Assembly (NCBI GenBank): GCA_002110485.1
Contig: MOWL01000071.1
Location: forward strand, 434,001-498,000
DNA length: 64,000 bases
Source of the DNA: Emergomyces orientalis
Lineage: Eukaryota; Ascomycota; Eurotiomycetes; Onygenales; Ajellomycetaceae
Direction of reading: 5' to 3'
Part shown: positions 48,163 to 59,623 of the stretch, piece by piece
Layout of the letters: every line of letters starts with the position of its first letter
Numbering within the stretch: the stretch's first letter is position 1
Notes under the pieces: generated by a model
Database searches by the model: none
What the model was told of the DNA's origin: nothing
What the model saw: the letters and a program-made list of their open reading frames with translations, nothing else
Position numbers and translations under genes: made by a program

Positions 48163-49908
48163 ATGGCACCAAACAAGATCGTCGTGGTTGGGTAAGTTGT
48201 TCTCCGCCTCCCCCCTCCCCCCTCCCCCCCCTTAGCCCCAACACCTCTCTACCAAACCCCATTTTCACAATCAAACTATCACTAACTCATATCTGCTTCA
48301 TTTGTCTCTTATCCAGGGGCGGAGTAACAGGGCTGACCACCGCCCTCTTACTCTCCCGAGATGCGTCTAATCAAGTCACCGTCGCCGCAAAGCATATGCC
48401 CGGTGACTATGACATTGAGTACTGCTCGCCATGGGCTGGTGCAAATTACTTACCGTGCGTTTATGCGTCTCGTTTAAATGTTTTCAATAATGTTAACGCT
48501 TTCGATTGATAGTGTCGGGCAACCCGGCAGCACCCATGCGGAATGGGAGAGGAATACATGGCCTGTCCTGGCTGATTTGGCGAAAAATGATCCGAGTGCT
48601 GGCATTCATTTTCAACGTGGGTTATATTACCTTTTTCTTTTTCTTTTTCTTCTTCCTTTGTTATGTATAATCCCCTCCACAGGGGAAATTTTTATTTGTT
48701 TAAGAAAGTAGGGTCGTATGTTTTAGATAGGCTATTATTATCCTCTACAGAATTAATAATGTCTTCAAAAACTGTTGATAGGCACGGTGGTGAACAATCG
48801 TCGCAAGGACGCAGAATCCACCACGGGACAGTGGTTTTCTGAATTGTCAAGAACGGACCCGTGGTTCAAAGACGTTGTCCCTGATGTATGTAGCCCTTTT
48901 CCTTGATTACCTCCTCAGCTCCCTCTTCATAAATTCCCCATTGTGGGGGCGTTGGGGAACTCCTGAGTCTTTGACAATCTACATAAAACCATAGTTCCGC
49001 CTCTTCCCCAACGAAGAACTAAGGCCCGGCATCGACTCCGCCACTTCATTCACGTCCGTCTGCATCAACACGGGTGTCTACCTCCCCTGGCTAGTTTCTC
49101 AATGCCTCAACAACGGCGTCGTTTTCAAGCGTGCTGTCTTCAAACACATCGCCGATGCGGCATCTGTGCATCACTCGGGCAAGAAGGCGGACCTCGTAGT
49201 GAACTGTACGGGCCTCTCGTCGCGCAAACTTGGCGGTGTCGAGGATCAGAAGTTATTTCCCGCCCGCGGCCAGATTGTCGTAGTCAGGAATGATCCTGGT
49301 GTTATGGCGTCGATTTCGGGATCGGACGATGGTGATGATGAGGTTTGTTATATTATGATGAGGGCGGCTGGTTAGTACATTCCTTTTCTCTTCTTTTTTT
49401 ATTTTATTTTATATTTTTTATATTTTATATTTTTTTTTGACCTCTTGTCTTCCGTTGGAGATACTCCCTCGTGTTTCGCTTTTTCTGTATATAGCCACAA
49501 TCCCCTCTCCTCTATATACTTCCCTTGTCTCACTCTTTCGCAGGTGGTGGCACAATCCTCGGTGGCACCTACCAGAAGAACAACTGGGAATCCCAACCGG
49601 ACCCATCCATAGCCGTGCGCATCATGAAGCGATGTGTGGATCTCTGTCCCGATCTCGTTGGCAAGGACGCAAACGGCAAGCAACGCGGTATCGAGGGGCT
49701 GGATATCATCCGGCACGGCGTTGGTTTGCGCCCGTTGAGGGAAGGAGGGGTGAGAATGGAAACGGAAACGATTGGGGGAGTCACTGTTGTTCATAACTAT
49801 GGGCATGGTGGGTTTGGGTATCAGGCTTCATGGGGGTGTTCGGCGGCGGCTGTGGAGATGGTTAGGGAGGCGTTGGGGAAGAAGGGGGCGGGAAGGGCGA
49901 AGTTGTAA
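48163..49908 (+). CDS. D-amino-acid oxidase, peroxisomal
   Basis: Six exons: 48163-48191, 48317-48454, 48513-48616, 48782-48885, 48995-49370 and 49544-49908; all junction phases agree; 371 residues. The FAD-binding Rossmann motif is VVVGGGVTGLTTALLL across the first junction, with YCSPWAGANYLPV, NCTGLSSRKLGG, ARGQIVVVRNDPG and the C-terminal HNYGHGGFGYQASWG typical of the DAAO family. The last residues, AKL, are a peroxisomal PTS1-type signal. The enzyme oxidises D-amino acids to 2-oxo acids, ammonia and hydrogen peroxide. D-aspartate oxidase is the main alternative; I cannot separate them by eye. The first exon of only 29 nt is supported by the perfect glycine-motif join. Confidence 0.92.
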
Positions 49909-51669
49909 GGTTGATTCTTTAAGTTGCGTATACATTGGTTATAGATGATAATTACTCTTCTGCGTGTTTCTTCTTTTGGGGTATATTTGCTGGTGGTTAT
50001 TCACTAGATGTGAATGCAATGGCATTTACTGATATACACTTTTGTATTTGGCGGTTCTCTCCCTTAAAGTTTTCTTGGTTTCATTAGGGAACGAGGAGTT
50101 TCAGTAGTGAAATGCCCCAAAATAATGCAGATTTGGTATTTATAGAAACTTGAAATCCGATGCAATGGTTCAGATCCCAGGAATAAAATAAATATCTTTG
50201 AGGAATTGGGGGTGGTCGAAAAGCGAAAGCTCCAGCGGTTTGACCCCTGGATGCCAAGAACGGACATCGGGTCCGCCAACAACAAAACATCTCGTGTCTT
50301 TCCAACCTTGTTGATACACAGAGAAGTTTCACGGCTTTTTCTATCCTCAATTCATAATTGTACTTTACTTTGGACAAACTAAGCTAAAACGAACCCCAGA
50401 AGGGGGGCCACTTTCTTCTTCGCATTGATGATGAGTTTTAGTGTGATGTCGATTTTGGCTGGCCCTCTTCTACCCACGGTTCTCACAACCCAACGCTGCT
50501 ACCATTTGCTGATACTAAGTACTTTTTACGGCTCGTCAGCGATCTAAGCGAGGCCAGAATATCACGTGTCAAACGGACTCTGGAAAAGTTCCCGAGCCCG
50601 TGTCATCGATCTAGGATTGACTAAATGTCAGCATCAGAGCCACAGGCGGCATCATTGTTCCCGGATCAGTCCATGACTCTGCAACCGAAACCCCTGACAT
50701 GGGACCATGAAGACTTGATCTTGTGCTTGGGTATGATCGCAAACATGTCAAATCCTAGGCGAGGCGCTCGCATCCTTAGCGTCCCATAAATTTTGCCAAA
50801 AAATCAAAGTTTGGCATATAATAATAGACTTCGGAGTGTCTGTCCACATGCCGAAATAAGCAAAGGGGTTAGAAGTCCGATCAAACACAAATAATGGCAC
50901 GTCGGCGACGCGTGAAAATCAACGCTAAACTTCTAACAGGTGGGGCTTGAGAATACCTTGTCTTCTCGGCGGCCAGTATCAGGCCTCCTCTTGATTATTA
51001 TTTATTACTGAAGGAATTTTCCTGGGATTCCTGGTGCCTTTCCAAGGTTTCTCCACGCCGGGCGTGGATCCACCCCCTCCCTTGCTCACAAGACGGGTGG
51101 CCGTTTCTTATTTGTTTTTGCGCATGAGATGGCCGGAAACGTTTAGTCCCCCGGTGCATTTATTATTATTACGTTCCCTTTCTTCTGTGACTGCTCAGTA
51201 TAGCCTTACAATAGGAGAAAATGAGGTTAGTTCGTAAGCCGTCTTGGAAGGTTTTATATTCTGATATGTCCTTGTATATTTGTTAGTGATGCCCTAGTAA
51301 TATAGTGCTCTGCTAATCAAAATACTGACAGAATACATTCTCAAATCTCTCTCAGCTTTCCTTTTTTATATTCACTTAACTCTATGAATCATCTTATGAT
51401 GTCAATTATATCTTAATCAAGATGGGGCCAACTCTTTGTAATAAAATCTTTATTCTCTACTATATCTTCTCACAAGTAATGTTAAAATATCCTTTTCTTT
51501 CACAGAATCAATTAAATCCACAGCAGATTTCTGATAAATTTCAGATAATCTATCAAAAACTTCAATACCTCTGTGAAGTTAGAATTGTCACTTCTAAAAA
51601 AAATACACTGGCTGATGTAGTGTCTGTCATGGCACCACATGGCCGGCCGGGCATACATTAGCTTACCAC
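49909..51669. other. Intergenic, partly repeat-derived
   Basis: Beyond the DAAO stop the DNA becomes AT-rich, especially 51230-51600. A 54-codon frame at 50625-50789 (MSASEPQAASLFPDQS start) has protein-like composition and may be a gene relic; confidence is low. Otherwise no gene. Confidence 0.45.
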
Positions 51670-51671
51670 TA

Positions 51672-52161
51672 GGCGGATATTGCAACACCTTCTTGCTCGA
51701 AAAAATTACTCGTAATGGCTAGCGGCGTGCACTAGACCCGTATTATAGAGTCTGAGCAAAGCCCCCCTTCGCGTAGTGTCTGTATGAATCTGGTAATTGC
51801 ACGAAAAGATGAACGAGTTCATTCACCTTTTCATTCATCTCCATATATGGTTAGGGTGTTGCATGAAATTGAAATAGGTTTAGTGCTGCCCTCTATATAA
51901 GCTCACTGAGTGACATTTGAGAGATATTTCTGGCATCATTTTCTCCACTATCCCCCCTATCTGAGATTTAGCATCATATTCATATCTACAAAGCTCACTT
52001 CTAAAATACATCAAAAATACTTATTTACCAGACTATTTCACAGTGTGTTTTTATGGCTGAGTGGTGGTTTTTAAAATCCACAAAGTACTTGGCAACTAGG
52101 CAAAAAAGAGCTCGTTAAACTGAGTGGATATTTCGTGCAAGGAGGTGTTGCAAAATCCGCC
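51672..52161. mobile_element. MITE-like element, family B (490 bp)
   Basis: The left end begins GGCGGATATTGCAACACC and the right end carries the inverted counterpart, matching over about 31 bp with three differences. TA dinucleotides flank both ends (51670-51671 and 52162-52163), so target-site duplication is of the TA type. The inside has no coding frame and is AT-rich. The end sequence is unrelated to family A. No transposase is present, so it would be non-autonomous. Confidence 0.75.
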
Positions 52162-52337
52162 TACTAGGCCAAACGGATCATAAAAAGGCTTGGCTCCGCC
52201 AGCTATGCCCAGCACCCATACTTGATATGTCGCCCCCGGGTCTACCGTCACAAGTATCCGTAGTAGGTATATGAGATTGAGAAATTCATCGAACTTTTCA
52301 GAATTAGTCATTGGAGATTATATAAAAAAGCTCATTA

Positions 52338-52509
52338 TCTCCTCGTCTGGGGGCGAGGCAACTTTAGCGTGCTTTTTCTGCCACCTGTTTTGGGGCATCT
52401 CAATGGCTCCATAAGGCGAATCCGGGCTGCACGCACATTGGCCAAATAAACGCGGTAAGCAGGGCACGCTAGAGTTACCTCGCCCCCAGACGACCTTGGG
52501 AGGAGCTGA
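52338..52509. mobile_element. MITE-like element, family A, copy 2 (about 172 bp)
   Basis: The left end has CGTCTGGGGGCGAGGCAACT and the right end an inverted copy with two differences, both close to the ends at 31198-31737. TA precedes the left end (52336-52337). The right boundary is less certain because the outermost bases have diverged (AGGAGC instead of AGGAGA), and a three-copy 9-bp tandem repeat follows. The interior is only about 100 bp, so it may be an internal-deletion derivative. Confidence 0.65.
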
Positions 52510-52530
52510 TAGAGCTGATAGAGCTGATAC
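52503..52530. repeat. Tandem repeat, 9-bp unit x3
   Basis: Three copies of GAGCTGATA at the right edge of the short family A element. Confidence 0.85.
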
Positions 52531-53285
52531 TACTACTTTATCATGAAAGTTGAGTTATAAGAAATGCCTTACACTGTATAAAGAAAAAAACTATTTAGAC
52601 AAAATAGCTCTATGAAAATGTTTCAATACTCGCTCCAAATCAAAGGATTTAAATTTCATTGAATATTGAAGTGTCAGCACTGAACTTTTAAATAATGATC
52701 ACTCATTTTTTGAATTGATGGACCTGAGCTAAATCTGACTACTCTGAGAACCTGAACTAAATAATATGGAATTCGCAGTTTAGCATGACAACGTTATTTT
52801 ATAAGTCTTGGCAGGAGGTGTTTGCTAGCCGGAATGCTAGAGAGCTCGCGCTGGCCCAGCTTCTTACAAATGAAGAATCAAATATAGAAGTTTATACCAG
52901 CTCACTTTCAGGGAGTCATAGAGATAGAAAATGAATATACATGATTCTAATAACTAGATATCAATTTCTTCTGCTTTACATATAAATTTGTATGAATATT
53001 CCTGCTGCTGAATGACGCTCATATCTTCTCTCAATATTTTGATTAGCAGGGCCCTGCATTCTCCGACCGACCTGGCATTCAACCCCAGGCAGCTATATCT
53101 AACCTAGCTGGAGACTTGTAGTAGTGCGCCACTAATGAAAACACCAGGGCAGACATGTATATAATGGGACAACAACCACCCCAGATAATGAAGTATCGGT
53201 ACAAATGGCCCTTTTGTGTGGATTTTTAGATTGCCTGGAGCGTTTCTACTTATTGCAGTATTCGATCACCATTTGGAATTAGAAA
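52510..53285. other. Intergenic upstream of the FAD oxidoreductase
   Basis: AT-rich. A 49-codon frame at 52785-52934 reads like protein (KSWQEVFASRNARELALAQL) and may be a relic of a transposon or lost gene. The last 150 bp should hold the promoter of the oxidoreductase. Confidence 0.45.
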
Positions 53286-54988
53286 ATGATCCACATTCTC
53301 TCCCTTGCCGTGGTACTTGCGTACTACGCCAGCAGCTCCATTGCGGCTTCGACGTGTGAGAAGATTGCATTGATTTCAAATGTCGACATCAAAAAGAAAT
53401 TGACGAAACCGTACGCAGAGGATCAAAGGGAATACTGGTATGGTTAACACAACTCAGGCATTTTGAATGCTCACATGCATCTTTTGTTTTAACAATCTGG
53501 CTCCTCACAGGTCGGCGGACTGCGGAAGACTCAAGCCCTCGTGTATACTGGTACCCGAATCACCGGAAGAGCTATCTATGATTGTGAAGACGCTAGGGGA
53601 GAATAATGAGACTTTTGCTATAAAGAGCGGCGGCCACAACCCTAACCGCAACTTCTCGAGCGTTGACGGCGGGCCTCTTATCAGCTTGAAGCGCTTCAAC
53701 GAGATAAACTACGATGAAGCGTCGGGTACAGTAAGAGTTGGTGCTGGTAACCGCTGGACCGATGTTGTCAAGGTGCTTGAACCTAACGGTGTAACTGCCG
53801 TTGGAGGTCGTATTGGACATGTTGGCGTGGGTGGTTATATTGTCGGAGGTAAGTTTTAGGTGTCTTAGTGTTTTTGAGTTCTGATGTTAAAACCGAGGCC
53901 CGCTGGTATTTAGGTGGATTGAGCTATTTGAGCACCCAAACTGGCTGGACTATGAACACAGTCGTTGAGTTCGATGTTGTTCTCGCAAGCGGCGAAATTG
54001 TCAAGGCTTCAAGTTGTGAGAATGTTGACCTTTTCAATGTCCTCCGTGGCGGTGGAAATGCCTACGGAATAGTTACCACATATACCCTAAAAGCGCACAA
54101 GATTGGAAAAGTGAGTTGAGACTGCTGTCTTTCTTGTTGATTGATTAACACATGGAAGGCTTTCCGTAACTTACAGAAACTCAAAAATAGGTCTGGGGTG
54201 GGAATCTGATTATCGGTGCTGATAAGACAAACGAAGTCCTGGCCGCCGTTCGAGACTTCACAGAATACTATCCGGATGACAAGGCTGCCATCATTGCTAC
54301 CCATAACATCGGCATCGCAGACCTGTTGGATATCTGGTTGATATTCCTCTTTTATGACGGTGAGACTCCCCCTCCCGGAACATTCGACAATTTCACCGAC
54401 ATCGGTCCAACCCTCAACACGGCCAAAACCCAAAAGTATTCAACTTTGGTGAGTGCCCAAGACGAGCTCGTTATCACCGGCAATATAGTCGACATGGCAG
54501 TCGAACACTCCCCGCTCCCCAGCGCCTGCCACCAGGAGGTCATGCAATCCATCAACAATCACTTCGTAACCGTCACAAATGAAAACAAGCTCGTTCCCGG
54601 TCTGTTTGGCACCTTATCCCTACAGCCCATTCCTAAACGGCTCGCCCGCCACGCCAAGGAGAACGGTGGGGATTTACTCGATCTTGACGACTCCGTTGAT
54701 CGGTTATTGGTAGAGTTAAACTATGCATACACTCTTCCATCCTACGTGCCTCAGATCGAACGCGCGTTGAATACCATCACGGACGCTGTGCGCAAGGATA
54801 CGCTGGATCGGATCAAAGAGGGGACGCTGCCTGATGCACATCTGCCGCTATTTATGAATGATGCGAACCATGCACAGGATTACTTCGGTCGACTGCGGCC
54901 TGAGACGTTGGAGTATGCGAGGAGGATGAGGGATGTGTATGATCCCCAAGGCTTGTTCCGCGATCGGACGGGTGGGTTCAAGATGTGA
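53286..54988 (+). CDS. Secreted FAD-linked oxidoreductase (berberine-bridge/PCMH type)
   Basis: Four exons: 53286-53437, 53511-53848, 53914-54110 and 54191-54988; introns of 62-80 bp; 494 residues. A signal peptide is likely (MIHILSLAVVLAYYASSSIA). The PCMH FAD-binding domain follows: VPESPEELSMIVKTL, FAIKSGGHNPN with the His that usually carries covalent FAD, RVGAGNRWTDVVKVL, then VGVGGYIVGGGLSYLS. The second covalent site, normally a Cys before the VGxGG motif, is His here (RIGHVGVGG), so single attachment is expected. The end, YARRMRDVYDPQGLF, is typical of the family. Such enzymes oxidise sugars or secondary metabolites; the substrate is unknown. No biosynthetic core gene lies nearby. It sits beside the repeat-rich 51.6-52.5 kb segment. 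Confidence 0.9.
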
Positions 54989-55824
54989 AGATTGTAAATG
55001 CGGATGGTTTTTGGAAGATTACCCCTGACGTCCTAAGCGCTAATTTTTGGTACACACACAAATTTTTATATATACTATAGTATGAGTTTGGGAACATATA
55101 TCTGCCAATCTAAACTTTAATATACTTTTATAAATATCTACTGCATTTTCCGATCACTTTAATTATACTTACTGAGCTTCCCTTTCATTCAAACGAGAAT
55201 ATACGATTCACCCCCTATATCTATGCCAAGCTTTGCGGTATTAGCTATATCGCGCCAAGAAAACTGCACCAGAAGCGCAACCTCATCCCTGCCCCTTGTC
55301 CTGTTTTTGATGTACAACAACTCTTGGACACTTTGCCCTTACATCCTCAACTCCAGCGCATTGCAGCTATCAACTATTTAACGGAGCCTTCGCGTTATCA
55401 TCACCGTTGCTCTACCTAGCCGTTCGAACTCACCCTCTTGCTGGTACGGCTTCACCTCTTCACCACTCATCGCCAAGACACAGCAGAGACCAAATCAACC
55501 ACAGCGCACTGTTTCCCTTTCCCCAGCCACATTACGTACGTTCCGAATGAAAGTGACGATTTGAACGTTATCCTGCAAGCCTGCACAACCACAATTATTT
55601 TGTTCAGGTAGGTAGCCAGAGCTTGCTAGGCTACGACATTTCTTTAAACTTTTTCTCAAACCCAGAAGATTTTGCGCCGGAAACGCTTCTCACGATATTA
55701 TCTACCTACAGTACCATCCGCCTTACGAAAAGGAAAAGCAGACACCACGAAAAACAATACGCAAACCGTTCGAGCTCTCTTTAATATTAATATTATTAAG
55801 ATTTCTGATTGATACATAAAAAAG
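54989..55824. other. Intergenic upstream of the Tvp15-like gene
   Basis: AT-rich 3' side, then C-rich sequence near 55300-55500. Nothing else recognised. Confidence 0.5.
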
Positions 55825-56836
55825 ATGGACCTCTCTAATATCTTGTACGTGGCATTTCACTTTCCGCTTTCAATTGAGCTCTGCGCGATTTTTTATGCGG
55901 TTTTGCTCTACCTCTACCCCCAACCCCCCACCCCCCCTTCTTTACATAGAAGCGATTGTCGGGGAATAAACACTTAATGGGATTTGGCAATATGCTAACG
56001 GCTTCTTGTGATTGAACTTTTTGCAGCCGCTTGATCAACCTGGGCGTCGGGGCCGTTATGGTTCTGGGCGGTATCAGCCAGTTTTTCCCACCAACCCTGT
56101 AAGCCTGCGTGGTTTTCCCCAACCCCCCACCCCCCTTCCCAACCAAAAGGCCTATTCCGGACCGGATGATTGGAAAGGAATCTCTGTTCCCCAATTGACA
56201 CCTTGCACGGGATGGATTCGGGAACAGGTGTTGTTTTGGGGGAAGGGCCGCACAGCGATGCCAAATGCGACCTGCGCGGGATATTGCGAATTTTTGATCC
56301 TCGGAGAAACAATTTAGCTAATAGGAGCTTTTCTTGTCGAATTTATTCGGTGATATAGAAGTAGCGTTGTCGTCGGTGTTTATGTCATCCTGTTCGGTTT
56401 GGGTGAGCTCTCTCAGGCCTTTTTCAACACTCTCAATAATGAGAATGGGAAAGCATTGCTTACCGGGTTTCAAATCTAACTTTTAACAGCTATCGGTGCC
56501 CTTGAATTCGTCCCGCACCCTCCGTCGTATCTTTCGCGACATGCATCATTCCTCTTCTCCTTCGTGGGACGAGGTATCTGTAAGTTACACCACGAAAATA
56601 ACAGAGCATCCAATCGAACAACACATATTCTAACCCTGGTAAAAAAATTCTTCAATTCTCCAGTCTACGTCTTCGTCGGCTCCTTAATCCTCGAGGGACA
56701 TGTCCTGCGCACAATTGCCGGCACCATCGTTGGCGTCGTTGGCCTTGGATATGTTGCCTTGGAATTTGTGCCGTCGATAGAACCACCGCCAACTATGCGC
56801 GAGGCGGATAGCACTTGGGGATCTGAGGAAGTGTAA
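55825..56836 (+). CDS. tvp15: Tvp15-like Golgi membrane protein (COPI-associated domain)
   Basis: Five small exons: 55825-55844, 56027-56098, 56362-56402, 56490-56579 and 56664-56836; phases agree; 131 residues. The protein reads MDLSNIFRLINLGVGAVMVL, GGISQFFPPTL, VVVGVYVILFGLAIGALEFV, HASFLFSFVGRGIFYVFVG, then IAGTIVGVVGLGYVALEFVP and SIEPPPTMR. Four hydrophobic spans and the short cytosolic tail fit the COPI-associated family (PF08507) that includes yeast Tvp15 of late Golgi vesicles. The acceptor of exon 3 (after GAAG at 56361) is the least certain, chosen because the alternative puts a stop in frame. Four introns in a 131-codon gene is a high density for this window. Confidence 0.85.
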
Positions 56837-59623
56837 AAATCGAAATGAATTTGAAATAAAAATATAATCAAAGAAGGGAGGGAGGGAGGGAGGGAAGATA
56901 GCCCTCCGTACTTGTCAATTGTGTGCGCCCGCGCGCGCTCGCTTGTCTGTCGGTCGTCTCGTTGTACGTTCGACGAGGGGATATCCAATCTCGCGGTTCT
57001 GAGTCTGGGGGTGGATGATGGTAAAGCGACAGAGGGAGGTTGATGTGCTGATTGTTTTACATGCGGGCTGAGTTCCAGCTCCTTTCCGTGTAAATGCTTC
57101 TGGCGAGCGCCCCAAGTGGTATTCTATATATATACATATATATCTGTTCGTTGAAAATGTTCCCCCGTTTATTCTATTTATTATTTTCTTGTTTTTCATT
57201 CTGTCAAAGTTTAATCTCTCGTTGACTTGACTACTGCAGACATACCCCATATCAATTTGCATGCATTCTTCTTCTTCTTCTTCTTCTTCTTTTTTTTTCC
57301 TTATATTATTATTTATGTAGTACTGTACGTGCGCTTTTGTTGTGATTTCTCCCCAGCCCCAAAATATTGTTGATGATGTTCCCATTTTGTCTCTGGATAA
57401 GCCCGGGGGTTCCATCCCCTCTATTTCAACTATTCTATTATTTCGCTCTAAGTCACTCATATAACAACAGAAAAGTGTATTTTTATTTCAAATTTTATAC
57501 TCAATGCCCCCCACGCCCCCCAAATACCCCTTCTCTCCCTCTCTCAAAGAGCTGGCAACACAAACAAGCTATCTTCAGTCCGTCCCTTTCCTCGGGTATA
57601 CAAGGCCTAATGACAGAAATATCGGAGCCTGATTTGTTTCCTCCTCTGTTTTCATCTCGTTTCATCCTTGGCTTGGTTGTCCCCAATGCATTGAAATGCC
57701 CCGAAATGTTCTAGCAGAATGGTCTTGCTTCCTGAACTACATACTACATACTCCGTAGTCCGTAGTCCGTACAGATTATCCGATCGGATCGTAAATTCTT
57801 ATCTCCGTTGCAGATTGATTGATAATTGATAGCCGCATCGTGTTTGACCAGGCAGCGACATTTCTCAGCTGACATAATCCTAAAATCCTTGGCACGGGTC
57901 TCAGATACAGGCAACAGCCAATCAAAGTGCGTACATTGATGATTTGCAATATTTGAGATGGCGCTAGTGCCTAAAAAAGTAAGGTGGTATCGGATTTTTA
58001 TTTTTCCCCCTGACCCCCCGAGTTGTTTCTTTTTCCTTCTTGTTTTTTTGGTGCCCCTTGGAAGATGATGAAACTGTGGGGGAAGACTGCACTTTTAACA
58101 CTCGATAATTCTTGGGCAACAAAGGTGTGGCGAGGTATAATTAAATCATTATTTGAACACTATATTTATCGAATGATCCGAACAAAAGGGGAAATGAAAA
58201 GCGAGAAGATTTTATGGGGCCACGGATATGGCTGGAGCAAAGTCGAGATATATACCTTATATATATTTTTGAATGAATGAAAGCATCCTGTCTGGTTGTT
58301 CTAGAATGATAGAACATAGATTGGCGAAAATAATAATAATAAAAACAATTAAGATGGAGCCCTGCGGGATGGGCAGCCGAAGAGGCTGAGTAGGGATCGC
58401 TAAACAGGTACATCCCAGGATCCAATGAGACGAGTGCAGAATATAAGCAACATTTTCGGTATCAGCATATGGCGCCAGTGGGGGGATCTTATCAAAAAAA
58501 TATCCCCGGGGCACGCGATTTGACAAGCTTGCCTTGAGACCACCCTTGGGACAACCAAATGGGGGTTTTTATTAATAGGCTCTCGCTTCCATCAGAGGGA
58601 GAAGTGGAAGCCTAGGTATATATGTGAGAGAATATCCATGGATATATTCTATCTATCATGATGTCGCAGATAAAAATAAAATATAAAATATAAAAAAATG
58701 GAAAGTAATGATGTATTGATTAGGCGTAGCGGACCTTTTGGGCGCTCCATAAACTCCTTATCTCCTTGACCTGTTGGGCCATGTATGCAAAACGCCTCTC
58801 TCCGCACTGCTCTAAAGTAACTTTCTTCCACCTCCTCCTCTTCTACCTCTTCTGCCTCCTCTTCCCTTTTGACACACACTCTCGTATTCTCTCTTCATTC
58901 CCTTCTCGTTAGCTATATCATATCATTCCTCCCTGCTAGTGGATCATCCATCTCTCGCCTCTTCTCCCTCTCTCCCTCTCCCTCCCTCGTTGATCTTGCC
59001 ACCCTTCATCTACGCCTCTACAGACAAAATCTCAACAAAGACCAGCTTCCCCTAAGGTCTCAATAGCAGCATCTGTCATTTCAACCAGCTGAAAATTAGG
59101 ACCACTGGAAGGCAGCTACACGAGATCGTCATATCCATACGGTTCTTTGTGGTTTCGCGATCTACCTCCTTATCCTCGCTGTCAGCTTTCGAAACGGGCC
59201 GAGTCGTTTTTCCTTCCCGCTCTCCTCTAATCTAATCTGATTTTTGATCGAGCTGACCTGGACTTGGCCTGGGTTGGCTGCCTGGATTTTGAGGGAACAA
59301 GTCCTTGCTGTGCTGTTCGAGTCAAAAGAGAGCTACGAACTATTCTCGACAACAAATTCTGCAGACATACGCTTAAATATCGCAATAGATATCTCGTTGT
59401 CTTTTTGGTGGATTTCGTTCGAGCATACACCCCACGACAGCGCCACTCCAATCTACACTCTTGCCGCCTTCGTTCCCCATACCTTCAGGACTATACTTCG
59501 TGCCCGATATCTCAAGAAATACTATTTTTGAAACCTCGATATTCGCCTTGAAAACCCTCATTTCTGACTGTGAAGCCGTGCTTGTGGAAGGACAACGACT
59601 GGGAAATAGCAGTTTTCACAGGT
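56837..59623. other. Intergenic and probable long leader of the GATA gene
   Basis: Holds a GGGA repeat at about 56876-56896, a TTC repeat at 57266-57289, and TACTCCGTA at 57749-57757 followed by further GTCCGTA units. From about 58800 the DNA is pyrimidine-rich and may be the 5' leader of the GATA regulator; a possible 5'-UTR intron acceptor (TTTTCACAG) ends at 59621, two bases before the chosen ATG. No other gene is convincing. Confidence 0.5.

Noticed and set aside
53041..53110. Possible tRNA in a GC-richer patch upstream of the oxidoreductase
   Set aside because: No acceptor stem or T-arm pairing could be made on either strand.
48163..56836. DAAO, FAD oxidoreductase and neighbours as a secondary-metabolite cluster
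   Set aside because: No synthase core gene, transporter or pathway regulator lies between them, and the Tvp15-like gene next door is housekeeping.
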